Origin: Microbacterium marinilacus
Lineage (GTDB): Bacteria; Actinomycetota; Actinomycetes; Actinomycetales; Microbacteriaceae
DNA length: 64,000 nucleotides
Direction of reading: 5' to 3'
Assembly: GCF_019753765.1 (NCBI RefSeq)
Contig: NZ_JAIJZW010000005.1
Coordinates: forward strand, 62,001-126,000
The translations under genes were made by a program, and so were the position numbers. Positions 8,833-17,653 of the stretch are shown here, piece by piece. The first letter of the stretch is position 1, and each line of letters opens with the position of its first letter. The notes under the pieces are model-generated. The model searched no databases. It was not told the origin of the DNA and saw nothing but the letters and a program-made list of their open reading frames with translations.

Positions 8833-9234
8833 CTACTGCTTGGTGGCCCGCTCGATCGACATGACCAGCACGACTCGGTCGGCCGAGTCGGGCGGGGGCG
8901 TCGTGCTCGGGTTGCCGTAGCGGTTCTGCAGCCGCACGTAGAAGGCGCCCTCCGGGTCCGGCACCGCCTCCACCAAACGGCCCGCCACCTCGACGTAGCG
9001 GAACACGTCCTCCGGGTCGATCACCGACAACGCCATCGACGGGTTGTGCCGCAGGTTGCGGAACTTCTGACGCTTCGTCGTGTGCGTGAAGCGCACGAAC
9101 TCGCCGTCGAACTCGAACCACATCGGCGTCACCTGCGCCGTGTCATCCGGCCTGATCGTCGCCAGATGCCCATACAGCGGCCGCTCCAACAGATGGCGGT
9201 ACTCGGCCGGGATGATCTCGTCGACGCTGCTCAT
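8833..9234 (-). CDS. PPOX-class F420- or FMN-dependent oxidoreductase
   Basis: 133-residue split-barrel flavin-binding protein of the pyridoxamine-phosphate-oxidase-like superfamily. Typical features are GHLATIRPDDTAQVTPMWFEFDG at the first strands, TTKRQKFRNLRHNPSMALSV for cofactor phosphate contact, and VEVAGRLVEAV. Many actinobacterial members with this form use F420; the physiological substrate is unknown. ATG 9234 is chosen because the longer upstream frame is Arg-rich and unlike the family. It converges with the GNAT gene, 4 nt apart. Confidence 0.82.
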   Translation of the reverse strand: MSSVDEIIPAEYRHLLERPLYGHLATIRPDDTAQVTPMWFEFDGEFVRFTHTTKRQKFRNLRHNPSMALSVIDPEDVFRYVEVAGRLVEAVPDPEGAFYVRLQNRYGNPSTTPPPDSADRVVLVMSIERATKQ

Positions 9235-9296
9235 GCCGCCAGTCTGCTGCACCCGCGCAGAAGCCGGACCGGCGCGCGCGATCCTACGATGGACCG

Positions 9297-9665
9297 ATGA
9301 GCGAATCCGTCCGCGTCGACGCCTGGCTGTGGGCGATCCGCGTCTACAAGACACGCTCGGCCGCCACCACCGCGTGCCGCGCCGGGCACGTGCGCGTCAA
9401 CGGCGCCCACGCCAAGGCCGCGCAACTGGTCCGCCCCGGCGACGAACTGCGCGTGCGCGTCAACGGCTTCGACCGCATCCTCGCCGTGCGGCGGACCATC
9501 GCCAAGCGCGTCAGCGCCGCACTCGCCGCCACCGCCTACGAGGACCGCACCCCTCCCCCGCCTCCGCGCGAGTTCGCCGGCACCATCGCCACCCGCGACC
9601 GCGGCGCCGGACGCCCCACCAAGCGCGAGCGCCGCGACATCGACCGGCTGCGCGGCCGCGACTGA
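9297..9665 (+). CDS. S4-domain RNA-binding protein (Hsp15-like)
   Basis: 122 residues with an N-terminal S4 domain (VRVDAWLWAIRVYKTRS, ACRAGHVRVNG, PGDELRVRV) and a basic tail rich in Arg, Pro and Gly. E. coli Hsp15 (HslR) of this family recognises stalled 50S-nascent-chain complexes; the same role here is inferred. The ATG lies about 8 nt after TACGAT, consistent with a leaderless or very short 5' leader, and diverges from the PPOX gene. Confidence 0.85.
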   Translation: MSESVRVDAWLWAIRVYKTRSAATTACRAGHVRVNGAHAKAAQLVRPGDELRVRVNGFDRILAVRRTIAKRVSAALAATAYEDRTPPPPPREFAGTIATRDRGAGRPTKRERRDIDRLRGRD

Positions 9666-9673
9666 CGCGTCGC

Positions 9674-9760
9674 CGAGCGCCACGTGGCACTCGCGGACGG
9701 GACGTGAGTGCGTTAAGGCACTCGCGAACGGCGGCCGAGTGTCATACGGCACTCGCGGGG
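9674..9760. repeat. Three tandem copies of a small palindromic repeat
   Basis: Three units at about 9674-9697, 9704-9726 and 9735-9759 share the form GAGYGYYRT-N2-GGCACTCGCG, each a hairpin whose arms are CGAGTGCC-like and GGCACTCG. They lie between the converging S4 and NUDIX-NYN genes. The unit looks like a small interspersed palindromic (REP-like) element; a terminator role is possible, but there is no T-tract. Confidence 0.6.
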
Positions 9761-9794
9761 CCGGCCCCACGCCGCCCGTCCGACGCCCAAGCCG

Positions 9795-10694
9795 TCAGCC
9801 CAGCAGCCCCGTCAGCCAGCCGGCGCCGTGGACGGTCGCCCCGGCGTCCTCGGCGCGGGCCCGCAGGCCGCGGTCGCTCGTGACCACCGTGACCGCGTGT
9901 CCGTCGTCGGCGAGCGCCGCCGCCTCCGCCGCGATCGTGTCGTCGCCCTCGCCCGGCGCGCGCACCGTCCGCACCCCGTCGATGTCCATCACGTCCCGAG
10001 CCTGGCCCTCGACCACGACGACGAAGTCGGGGAACCAGTGCGTCGCGCCGAGGCCCAGCGCGTCGGCCGGCACTCCGGACGACGCCAGCGCGGCCACGCG
10101 CGTGAGCAGGTGCTCGGCGGCGCCCGCGCGATCCTTCCACCAGCCGTCGGGCACCGACCCGACCACGTTCGCGGCGTCGACCACGATCACGGGGCGCACG
10201 TGCAGCAGCGACCGCAGCGACGACCACGCGTCGGCGAACCCCGGATGGAGCGGTCGGTCGTCCACCTCGTCCACCGGCGACCACTCCACCGCGAAGCTCT
10301 CGGGGTCGGTCACGGCCGCGGCGAACCGCTCGATCACGTCGGCGACGACGGTCGTGTACGACCAGACGCCCAGGTCCAGCACGTTGGTGAAGCGGGGGCG
10401 GACGGACGCGACCGGCACACCGGCCTCCTCGTGCGCCTCGCGCAGCGCGCCGGCGATCGCGGGCTCGCCCTGATGCAGCGCGCCGCCCGGCAGCGCCCAT
10501 GTGCCGCCATGGTGGCTCCAGCCGACGCGGTGCTGCAGCAGCACCCCGCGCTCGGTGTCGAACGCCATGAGCCCCGCGGCGCCGAAGCGCCCCCAGTACC
10601 GCTCGCCGGCCTCGGTCACCACCCAGGCGTCACCGGGGTCGCGCGGGCCGGCGAAGCGCGGCGGCTGTCCGGGCAGCGCGGGCTCGATGGTCAC
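9795..10694 (-). CDS. NUDIX hydrolase fused to a NYN/PIN-like domain
   Basis: 299 residues in two parts. Residues about 20-165 are a NUDIX domain with an intact box (GGALHQGEPAIAGALREAHE followed by EAG), the Mg-dependent pyrophosphatase signature. Residues about 168-299 begin VIVVDAANVVGSVPDGWWKDR and end DDTIAAEAAALADDG...VVTSDRGLR, the acidic pattern of NYN/YacP-type nucleases. The fusion suggests a nucleotide or RNA end-processing role. Substrate unknown. Confidence 0.85.
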   Translation of the reverse strand: MTIEPALPGQPPRFAGPRDPGDAWVVTEAGERYWGRFGAAGLMAFDTERGVLLQHRVGWSHHGGTWALPGGALHQGEPAIAGALREAHEEAGVPVASVRPRFTNVLDLGVWSYTTVVADVIERFAAAVTDPESFAVEWSPVDEVDDRPLHPGFADAWSSLRSLLHVRPVIVVDAANVVGSVPDGWWKDRAGAAEHLLTRVAALASSGVPADALGLGATHWFPDFVVVVEGQARDVMDIDGVRTVRAPGEGDDTIAAEAAALADDGHAVTVVTSDRGLRARAEDAGATVHGAGWLTGLLG

Positions 10695-10817
10695 CGTCCC
10701 AGCCTGTCACAGCCACGCCCGTCGCGCCCGCCGCCCCGTAACGGTTGCTCGCACAGCTCGCACAGCCGCCCCAGCGCAGCCGCCCGGGTCCTGAGGCCCG
10801 GACGGCGCCGACACGGA

Positions 10818-12341
10818 TCAGCGCTGGCGGCGCTCCCGCACGCGCATGTTGATGACGATCGGCGTGCCCTCGAAGCCGTACAGCTCGCGCAGGCGGCGCT
10901 GCACGAAGCGGCGGTAGCCCGGGTCGAGGAAGCCGGTCGTGAACAGCACGAACGTCGGCGGCCGCGTGCCCGCCTGCGTGCCGAACAGGATGCGCGGCTG
11001 CTTGCCGCCTCGCAGCGGGTGCGGGTGCTCGGCCACGAGCTCCGAGAGGAACGCGTTGAACTTGCCGGTCGGGATGCGCTGATCCCACGATGCCAGCGCC
11101 GTCTCAAGCGCCGGCACGAGCTTGTCGAGATGACGGCCGGTCTTCGCCGAGATGTTCACGCGCGGCGCCCACGCCACGTGGGCGAGGTCGGTCTCGATCT
11201 CGCGCTCGAGCATGCGCCGGCGGTCGCCGCCGCGGCGGTCGTCCTCGAGCAGCTCGTCCCACTTGTTGAACGCGAGCACCAGCGCACGACCCGACTCGAG
11301 CACGAGGTCGATGATGCGGATGTCCTGCTCGCTGATCGGCTGACTCACGTCGAGCACGACGACGGCCACCTCGGCCTTCTCGAGCGCGGCCGACGTGCGC
11401 AGCGACGCGTAGAAGTCGGCGCCCTGCTGCAGGTGCACGCGCCGGCGGATGCCCGCGGTGTCCACCAGCGTCCACAGCTTGCCGCCCAGCTCGACGATCT
11501 CGTCCACCGGGTCGCGCGTGGTGCCGGCGAGCTCGTTGACGACCACCCGCTCCTCGCCCGCCGCCTTGTTCAGCAGTGACGACTTGCCGACGTTCGGGCG
11601 ACCCAGGATCGCCACGCGGCGGGGTCCGCCGATCTCGTGCTTCGCGACGGCCGAGACCTCGGGCAGCACCTTCATGATCTCGTCGAGCAGGTCGGCGACG
11701 CCGCGGCCGTGGATGGCCGAGACGGGGTGCGGCTCGCCCAGGCCGAGGTTCCACAGCGCGTACGCCTCGGGCTCGTGGCGCGCGTCGTCGATCTTGTTGG
11801 CGACGAGGAACACCGGCTTATCGGTCTTGCGCAGCAGCTTCACGACGTGCTCGTCGGTCGACGTCGCGCCGACCGTGGCGTCGACGACGAACAGGATCAC
11901 GTCGGCCAGGTCGATCGCGACCTCGCTCTGCGCCGCCACCGAGCGGTCGATGCCTCTCGCGTCCGGCTCCCAGCCGCCCGTGTCGACCAGCGAGAACCGG
12001 CGGTCGAGCCACTCGGCCTTGTACGTGACGCGGTCGCGCGTGACACCCGGGGTGTCCTCGACGACGGCCTCGCGGCGGCCGAGGATGCGGTTCACGAGCG
12101 CCGACTTGCCGACGTTCGGGCGCCCGACGATCGCCACCACCGGCAGCGCCGGCATGTACTCGATGCCGTCCTCGCCGCGCTGCACGCCGGCGAGCAGCTC
12201 GGCGTCCTCCGCGTCGAGGTCGTAGTCCTCGAGCCCCTGGCGCAGGGTGGCGGCGCGGCGCTCGGCGAGCTCCTCGTCCACCTCGGCCAGGCGCTCGGCG
12301 AGCCGGTCCGGCTTGCCCTCGTACTCGTCGTCAACGGCCAT
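10818..12341 (-). CDS. der: Ribosome biogenesis GTPase Der (EngA)
   Basis: 507-residue double-GTPase required for 50S subunit maturation. Two G domains are clear: the first with [26 protein letters not shown] and NKID; the second with [28 protein letters not shown] and NKWD. A C-terminal KH-like domain follows. An acidic N-terminal extension of about 75 residues precedes the first G1 motif, as in other Actinobacteria. The start codon overlaps the end of cmk by 11 nt. Confidence 0.97.
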   Translation of the reverse strand: MAVDDEYEGKPDRLAERLAEVDEELAERRAATLRQGLEDYDLDAEDAELLAGVQRGEDGIEYMPALPVVAIVGRPNVGKSALVNRILGRREAVVEDTPGVTRDRVTYKAEWLDRRFSLVDTGGWEPDARGIDRSVAAQSEVAIDLADVILFVVDATVGATSTDEHVVKLLRKTDKPVFLVANKIDDARHEPEAYALWNLGLGEPHPVSAIHGRGVADLLDEIMKVLPEVSAVAKHEIGGPRRVAILGRPNVGKSSLLNKAAGEERVVVNELAGTTRDPVDEIVELGGKLWTLVDTAGIRRRVHLQQGADFYASLRTSAALEKAEVAVVVLDVSQPISEQDIRIIDLVLESGRALVLAFNKWDELLEDDRRGGDRRRMLEREIETDLAHVAWAPRVNISAKTGRHLDKLVPALETALASWDQRIPTGKFNAFLSELVAEHPHPLRGGKQPRILFGTQAGTRPPTFVLFTTGFLDPGYRRFVQRRLRELYGFEGTPIVINMRVRERRQR

Positions 12342-13050
12342 CGCGGCCTCCTAGCTTGCTGTCGATCACCGTGGTCACGGCATCGATGCTCTGTTCGAAA
12401 TCCAAGTCGGTCGAGTCGACGACGTCGACCCCCGGGTCTGCCTGCGCGAGGTCCAGCACGTGGCTGTCCGACTCGTCGCGGGCGTTGATGGCGGCCGCCA
12501 CCGTCGCGGTGTCGGCGCCGAGCTCGAGCCCGCGGCGCGCGGCGCGCACCTCGGGCGATGCGGTCATCAGGATGCGCACGGGCGCGTCCGGGGCGACGAC
12601 CGAGGTGATGTCGCGGCCCTCCATCACGACTCCGGGCAGCCCCGACTCCCCCGCCAGCCGGCGGTAGATCGCGTTGAGGTACGCGCGCACCTCGGGCACG
12701 CGCACGAAGCCCGCGATCGCCGCGGTCACCTCGGGCGTGCGGATGGCGGCGGTCACGTCGGTGCCGCCGACGGTCACCGTGCGGTCGTCGGGCTCGAGGC
12801 CCAATCGCAGCTCGAAGCCGCCGAGTGCCGCGATCACGGCGTCCGCGTCGGCGGAGTCCACCCCGGCCGAGCGCAGGTGCCACGACAGGGCGCGGTATCC
12901 GGCACCGGTGTCGAGGTAGCCGTAGCCGCGGCGGCGCGCGACCTCCTTCGAGACGCTCGACTTGCCGGATCCGGCGGGCCCGTCGATCGCGATGATCGGG
13001 GTCTGCTCGGTCGTCGCCCGGTGGGCGGCGGCGGTGTTCGGGTCAGTCAT
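12331..13050 (-). CDS. cmk: Cytidylate kinase
   Basis: 239-residue enzyme phosphorylating CMP/dCMP. P-loop [16 protein letters not shown] near residues 18-33, DTGAGYRA substrate loop, [17 protein letters not shown] for NMP binding, and a lid segment with R-rich ARRGLE. ATG 13050 begins [10 protein letters not shown]; an upstream in-frame ATG at 13113 would add a basic stretch inside tyrA. The gene overlaps the tyrA stop by 8 nt, so tyrA, cmk and der are probably one operon. Confidence 0.95.
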   Translation of the reverse strand: MTDPNTAAAHRATTEQTPIIAIDGPAGSGKSSVSKEVARRRGYGYLDTGAGYRALSWHLRSAGVDSADADAVIAALGGFELRLGLEPDDRTVTVGGTDVTAAIRTPEVTAAIAGFVRVPEVRAYLNAIYRRLAGESGLPGVVMEGRDITSVVAPDAPVRILMTASPEVRAARRGLELGADTATVAAAINARDESDSHVLDLAQADPGVDVVDSTDLDFEQSIDAVTTVIDSKLGGRDGR

Positions 13051-14203
13051 GGGTCGTGCTCGCAATCCGCCAGCCGCGCTGCTCGAGCCCCTCGACGGCG
13101 CCGCGCAGGGCACCCGGCACCACGCTGATCTCCGCCAGGCCGAACTGCGCGCCGGGCGAGTGCTCGAGGCGCAGGTCCTCGATGTTGATCTGCAGCGTGC
13201 CGAGGTCGCCGAACAGGCGGCCCAGCTGGCCGGCGGTGTCGTCGATCATCACGACGAACGACTCGAAGCGGCGGTTCTGGCCGTGCTTGCCCGGCAGGCG
13301 CTCCACGCCGTCGTTGCCGCGGCGGATCGCGTCGGCCAGCGCGCGTCGGGCGCCGGCGGCGTCGGGATCGCGCAGGGCGTCGGCGAGCGAGGCGAGGTCG
13401 GCGGCGAGGGCGTCGAGCACGTCCACGACCGGAGCGTGGTTCGCGCCCAGGATCTGCACCCACAGCTCGGGGGCCGAGTGCGCGATCCGGGTCGTGTCGC
13501 GCACGCCCTGGCCCGCCAGGCGCAGGGCCTCGTCGGGGGCGTCGGTGAAGCGCCCGGCCAGCAGGCTCGCCACCACCTGCGGCACGTGCGAGACCAGCGC
13601 GACCGAGCGGTCGTGCTCCTCCGGCGTCATCTCGATCGGGGTCGCACCGAGGTCGAGCGCGAGCGCCTCGACGAGGGCGAGGTCGGCCGCCGTCGTCTCG
13701 CCGTCGCGGCAGATCACCCACGGGCGGCCCGCGAAGATGTCGGCGCGGGCAGAGATGGCGCCGCCGCGCTCGCGCCCGGCCATGGGGTGCGAGCCGATGT
13801 AGTGCGTGAGGTCGAGGCCGCGCTCGCGCAGCTCGCTCAGCGGGCCGAGCTTGACCGACGCGACGTCGGTGACGACGACGCCCGGGAACCGCTCGAGCTC
13901 GCGCTGCACGACGTCCGCAGTGACGTCCGGCGGCACGGCGACCACGATGAGCGACGGGGCGTCGCCCGCAGCCTCGGCCCGCCCGGCGCCGTAGTCGATC
14001 GCGAGGCGCAGCTGCGTCGGTGAGGTGTCGGTCAGGATGACGTCCACGCCGAGCGCCCGCAGGGCGTGTCCGATCGACGCCCCGAGCAGACCGGCGCCGA
14101 CGATGCGCACGGTGCCGGACACGCGCGCGGCGCGGTCCCTGTCGGCGGACGGACGCGGAGCGGCAGCGGTCACGTCGCGCGCAGGCGCAGCGGTATCGCT
14201 CAC
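13043..14203 (-). CDS. tyrA: Prephenate dehydrogenase
   Basis: 386 residues; oxidises prephenate to 4-hydroxyphenylpyruvate in tyrosine synthesis. An NAD-binding Rossmann motif (VRIVGAGLLGASIGHAL) lies near residue 32. TDVASVKLGPL and YIGSHPMAGRERGG are the substrate-binding signatures, with His in SHPMAG. The C-terminal about 85 residues (FESFVVMIDDTAGQLGRL) form an ACT-like domain, suggesting feedback control by an aromatic amino acid. It overlaps the upstream pseudouridine synthase by 4 nt. Confidence 0.93.
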   Translation of the reverse strand: MSDTAAPARDVTAAAPRPSADRDRAARVSGTVRIVGAGLLGASIGHALRALGVDVILTDTSPTQLRLAIDYGAGRAEAAGDAPSLIVVAVPPDVTADVVQRELERFPGVVVTDVASVKLGPLSELRERGLDLTHYIGSHPMAGRERGGAISARADIFAGRPWVICRDGETTAADLALVEALALDLGATPIEMTPEEHDRSVALVSHVPQVVASLLAGRFTDAPDEALRLAGQGVRDTTRIAHSAPELWVQILGANHAPVVDVLDALAADLASLADALRDPDAAGARRALADAIRRGNDGVERLPGKHGQNRRFESFVVMIDDTAGQLGRLFGDLGTLQINIEDLRLEHSPGAQFGLAEISVVPGALRGAVEGLEQRGWRIASTTHD

Positions 14204-15006
14204 GAGTTCTCCGAGTTCTCTCCCGACGGGGGCGCCTCCCCCACAGGATCCGCCTGGTCAGGGCCCGATCCACGGCGCGAGAGAGTCAGCAGCGCGCCTC
14301 GCTCCAGTTTAGTCAGTTCCCGCGCCTGACCCACTGGGAGGGTTCCCAGGTGCAACGGCCCGAACTGGCGCCGCACGAGCTCGACGACGGGGTGGCCGAC
14401 CTCGGCCATCATCCGGCGCACGATCCGGTTTCGCCCGGAGTGCAGCGTCAGCTCCACGAGGCTCGAGTCGCCCGACGCGTCGAGCAGCCGGGCCTTGTCG
14501 GCCTGGATCGGCCCGTCGTCCAGCTCGACGCCCCGCGTTAGGCGCGCGATCGTCTGCGCCGTGACGCGTCCGTCGACCTTGGCGATGTAGACCTTCGTGA
14601 CGCCGAACGAGGGGTGCGCGAGCACCTGCGCCAGCTCGCCGTCGTTCGTCAGCACCAGCAGGCCCGACGTGTCGTAGTCGAGGCGGCCGACGTTGAACAG
14701 ACGCTCGTCCCAGTCCTTCGCGTAGTCGCGCAGGTCGGGGCGCCCGCGGTCGTCCCGCATCGAGCTGATCACGCCGGTCGGCTTGTTGAGCATCACGTAG
14801 CGCTTGTCGGCGTCGAGCTGCACGGCCACGCCGTCCACGTCGACGAGATCGGTCTCCGGGTCGATGCGCGAGCCGAGCTCGGTGACCGTCTGGCCGTTGA
14901 CGCGCACGCGCCCCTCGACGATCAGCTGCTCCGACACCCGCCGGGAGGCGACTCCCGCGTTCGCGAGCACCTTCTGCAGGCGGATCCCCTCAGCCTTCTC
15001 TTCCAT
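14200..15006 (-). CDS. RsuA/RluB-family 23S/16S rRNA pseudouridine synthase
   Basis: 268 residues. An S4 domain (IRLQKVLANAGVASRRVSEQ) is followed by the catalytic domain with GRLDYDTSGLLVLTNDG, which carries the catalytic Asp in the G-R-L-D motif; KVYIAKVDGRV and GRNRIVRRMMAEVGHPV are further family blocks. Placement behind scpB is conserved in Actinobacteria and fits RluB (23S U2605). The C-terminus is a polar tail rich in Ser, Gly and Glu. Confidence 0.93.
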   Translation of the reverse strand: MEEKAEGIRLQKVLANAGVASRRVSEQLIVEGRVRVNGQTVTELGSRIDPETDLVDVDGVAVQLDADKRYVMLNKPTGVISSMRDDRGRPDLRDYAKDWDERLFNVGRLDYDTSGLLVLTNDGELAQVLAHPSFGVTKVYIAKVDGRVTAQTIARLTRGVELDDGPIQADKARLLDASGDSSLVELTLHSGRNRIVRRMMAEVGHPVVELVRRQFGPLHLGTLPVGQARELTKLERGALLTLSRRGSGPDQADPVGEAPPSGENSENS

Positions 15007-15064
15007 GTCTCACCTTCTGGGCTTCCGCCCTCTCCCCCGGCCCATGATCGAGCCGGGGCATGTC

Positions 15065-15733
15065 TCAGCCGACGATGTCGTCGAAACCGTCGGAGCCGTC
15101 GTCGAGCAGCGGCGAGATGTGCGGCAACTCGTCGATCGAGTTGATGCCGAGCTGCTGCAGCAGCAGCCCGGTCGTGCCGTACAGGATCGCCCCGGTCTCG
15201 GGATGCGTGGAGACCTCCGTGACGAGGCCACGCGCCAAGAGCGTCCGCACCACCGAGTCGACGTTCACCGCGCGGATCGACGCGACCTGTGAGCGCGTCA
15301 CCGGCTGCTTGTACGCGATCACCGCGAGCGTCTCCAGCGCCGCCTGCGACAGTCGCGCCGGGGCCTGGCCGCCCACGTAGCCGGCGACCATGTCGTCGTA
15401 GTCGGAGCGCACGTAGAAGCGCCAGCCGCCACCCACTTCACGCAGCTCGAAGCCGCGCTCCGGCGTGCCCTTCACCCCGTCGTAGTCCTCGACCAGCGCG
15501 GCCAGCGCCTTGCGCACCGCCGGCACCGGGGCGCCCACGGCCGTCGCGAGCGTCACGACGCTCAGCGGCTCGTCGGCGATCATCAGGATCGCCTCCAGCC
15601 GCTGGGCGACGCCGCCGGGGAAGTCCGCCGGCTCCTCGGCCGCCTGCTCGACGGGCTCCAGCTCGGGCGCGGCCGCCGCGACCGTCGCGTCCTGATCGGG
15701 CTCGACCGCGTCGGTCGTCGTCTCATCGGTCAT
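15065..15733 (-). CDS. scpB: Segregation and condensation protein B
   Basis: 222-residue kleisin-associated protein of the SMC-ScpAB condensin. Winged-helix blocks are present: RLEAILMIADEPLSV, AAGWRFYVRSDY-like, LSQAALETLAVIAYKQPVTRSQVA and RGLVTEV...TTGLLLQQLGI. The first about 35 residues are acidic and probably disordered. The start lies within the end of scpA (11-nt overlap), so the two subunits are co-translated. Confidence 0.95.
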   Translation of the reverse strand: MTDETTTDAVEPDQDATVAAAAPELEPVEQAAEEPADFPGGVAQRLEAILMIADEPLSVVTLATAVGAPVPAVRKALAALVEDYDGVKGTPERGFELREVGGGWRFYVRSDYDDMVAGYVGGQAPARLSQAALETLAVIAYKQPVTRSQVASIRAVNVDSVVRTLLARGLVTEVSTHPETGAILYGTTGLLLQQLGINSIDELPHISPLLDDGSDGFDDIVG

Positions 15734-16700
15734 AGTCGGCCCCCAGGGTCGCCAGCGTCTCGTCGGACCAGTGGTCCGCCGTCCAGGTCAGCGTCAGCTC
15801 GCCGAGCGGCTCGAGCTGCTCGAACGAGATCGCCGCGTGCCGGTACAGCTCCAGCACCGAGATGAAGCGCGCCACGATCACGCCCGCGCCGTCCGCCCCC
15901 GCGACCAGCTCGCGGAACGTCAGGCGTTCGGCGCTGCGCAGCAGCGTCACCACCACCGCCGCCTGCTCGCGGATGCTCACCAGTGGAGCGTGCAGATGGT
16001 CCAGCCCCACGCGCGGGATCTCGCGGGGCGCGAACGCCAGCATCGCGATCGCCGCGAAGTCCTCGGGGCTGAGCGTCCACACCAGCTCGGGCGTGCGCGA
16101 GCGGTACTTCGGATCGAGCGGCACGCTGCGCGTGTGGCGCCGGTCCTCGCCCTGCAGCCGCCGCGCGAACCAGCCCGACACCTCCTTGAACGCGCGGTAC
16201 TGCAGCAGGCGTGCGAACAGCAGGTCGCGCGCCTCGAGCAGCGCCACCGCCTCGGCGTCCACCAGCTCGCCCTGCGGCAGCAGGCCCGCGACCTTCATGT
16301 CGAGCAGCGTGACCGCCACGACGAGGAACTCCGACGCCTGGTCGAGCTCCTCGTCCGGGCCCAGGTCGCGCAGATAGGCGATGAACTCGTCGGTGACCTT
16401 CGACAGCGCGACCTCGGTGATGTCGAGCTCGTGCTGCGAGATCAGGTTGAGCAGCAGGTCGAACGGGCCGTCGAAGTTGGACAGCGACACCCGGAACCCC
16501 GGCACCTCGCCGTCGGCCGCCGCATCGGCAGTCGAATCGGCCTCGACCTCACTGGCCGGCTCGACCTCACCGTCGCCCGGCGACGGCGCCACAGTGCTGA
16601 ACTCCGCCTCCGGCGGCCGCGGGCCGTCGCTAGGCGACGGCGCCACGGTGTTCGACTCCGCCTCCGGCGGCCGCGGGCCGTCGCTAGGCGACGGCGCCAC
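15723..16700 (-). CDS. scpA: Segregation and condensation protein A (kleisin)
   Basis: Kleisin subunit bridging SMC heads, 325 residues from GTG 16700, chosen for a GGGAG 10 nt upstream; a TTG at 16721 is possible. Conserved blocks are FDGPFDLLLNLISQHELDI near the kleisin N-terminus and TWTADHWS near the end. The N-terminal about 65 residues are Pro/Glu/Asp-rich and include two copies of an 18-residue repeat (VAPSPSDGPRPPEAE...) encoded by a 54-bp tandem duplication. The start overlaps parA by 17 nt. Confidence 0.93.
   Translation of the reverse strand: MAPSPSDGPRPPEAESNTVAPSPSDGPRPPEAEFSTVAPSPGDGEVEPASEVEADSTADAAADGEVPGFRVSLSNFDGPFDLLLNLISQHELDITEVALSKVTDEFIAYLRDLGPDEELDQASEFLVVAVTLLDMKVAGLLPQGELVDAEAVALLEARDLLFARLLQYRAFKEVSGWFARRLQGEDRRHTRSVPLDPKYRSRTPELVWTLSPEDFAAIAMLAFAPREIPRVGLDHLHAPLVSIREQAAVVVTLLRSAERLTFRELVAGADGAGVIVARFISVLELYRHAAISFEQLEPLGELTLTWTADHWSDETLATLGADYDR
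16588..16695. repeat. 54-bp tandem duplication across the parA/scpA junction
   Basis: Two adjacent 54-bp units (16588-16641 and 16642-16695) are nearly identical, differing at a few positions near the GCCAC end. The second unit includes the parA stop codon and the scpA start region. Because 54 is a multiple of 3, the duplication extends the ScpA N-terminus by 18 residues without breaking the frame. Confidence 0.85.
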
Positions 16701-17583
16701 GGGCGACCAGCTCCCGCGCAAGCCGCAGGTAGGCCTGAGCGGCCGGATGCTGGGGCGCGAACTCGGTGATCGGCACGCCCGAGACGGACGCGTCCGGGAA
16801 CTTCACGGTGCGGCCGATGACCGTCTCCAGCACGTCGTCGCCGAACGCCTCGACGATCCGCTCCAGCACCTCGCGCGAGTGCAGCGTGCGCGGGTCGTAC
16901 ATCGTCGCGAGCAGCCCGTCGAGCTGGATCGACGGGTTCAGCCGGTCGCGCACCTTGCCGATGGTCTCGATCAGCAGCGCGACGCCGCGCAGCGCGAAGA
17001 ACTCGCACTCCATCGGGATCAGCACGCCGTGCGCGGCGGTGAGGGCGTTGATGGTCAGCAGCCCGAGCGACGGCTGGCAGTCCACCAGGATGACGTCGTA
17101 GTCGGCGGCCACCTTGCGCAGCACCAGCGACAGGATCTGCTCGCGGGCGACCTCGTTGACCAGGTGCACCTCGGCGGCCGACAGGTCGATGTTCGCCGGG
17201 ATCACGTCGAGGTTCTCGGTGGCGGTCTGCACGATCGCCTCGTGCGGGTCGCGCTTGGTGTCGAGCAGCAGGTCGTAGATCGTCGTGACGTCGTGCGCCT
17301 GCACCCCGAGGCCCACCGTCAGCGCGCCCTGGGGGTCGAAGTCGACCGCCAGCACGCGACGGCCGTACGAGGCGAGCGACGCGGCGAGGCTGATGGTGGT
17401 CGTCGTCTTGCCGACGCCGCCCTTCTGGTTGCACAGCGCGATGATGCGCGCGGGGCCGTGGCCCTCGAGCTTCGGCGGGGTCGGGAAGCCGTGGTACGGG
17501 CGTCCGGTCTCGCCCAGGATGACCTCATCCTGCTTCTTCGCCCGGGTCGCCTTGTCCGTCACCGATTCTCCCGCCTTCGACAT
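16684..17583 (-). CDS. parA: ParA/Soj-family chromosome-partitioning ATPase
   Basis: 299 residues. Deviant Walker A CNQKGGVGKTTTTIS near residue 50-64, AVDFDPQGALTVGLG (Walker A'), and VILVDCQPSLGLLTINAL (Walker B) identify a ParA-type ATPase. No parB is adjacent; this is the scpAB-linked ParA paralogue common in Actinobacteria rather than the origin-proximal one. TACAAT at 17593-17598 (read leftward) lies 9 nt before the ATG, giving a likely promoter with a very short leader. Confidence 0.93.
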   Translation of the reverse strand: MSKAGESVTDKATRAKKQDEVILGETGRPYHGFPTPPKLEGHGPARIIALCNQKGGVGKTTTTISLAASLASYGRRVLAVDFDPQGALTVGLGVQAHDVTTIYDLLLDTKRDPHEAIVQTATENLDVIPANIDLSAAEVHLVNEVAREQILSLVLRKVAADYDVILVDCQPSLGLLTINALTAAHGVLIPMECEFFALRGVALLIETIGKVRDRLNPSIQLDGLLATMYDPRTLHSREVLERIVEAFGDDVLETVIGRTVKFPDASVSGVPITEFAPQHPAAQAYLRLARELVARGAVA

Positions 17584-17653
17584 GCTTGCTCGATTGTAGC
17601 GATGCTCGCCTGCGCGCCCGCGGATCGGGCCCGGCGATCCCCGGGACGCGGCC

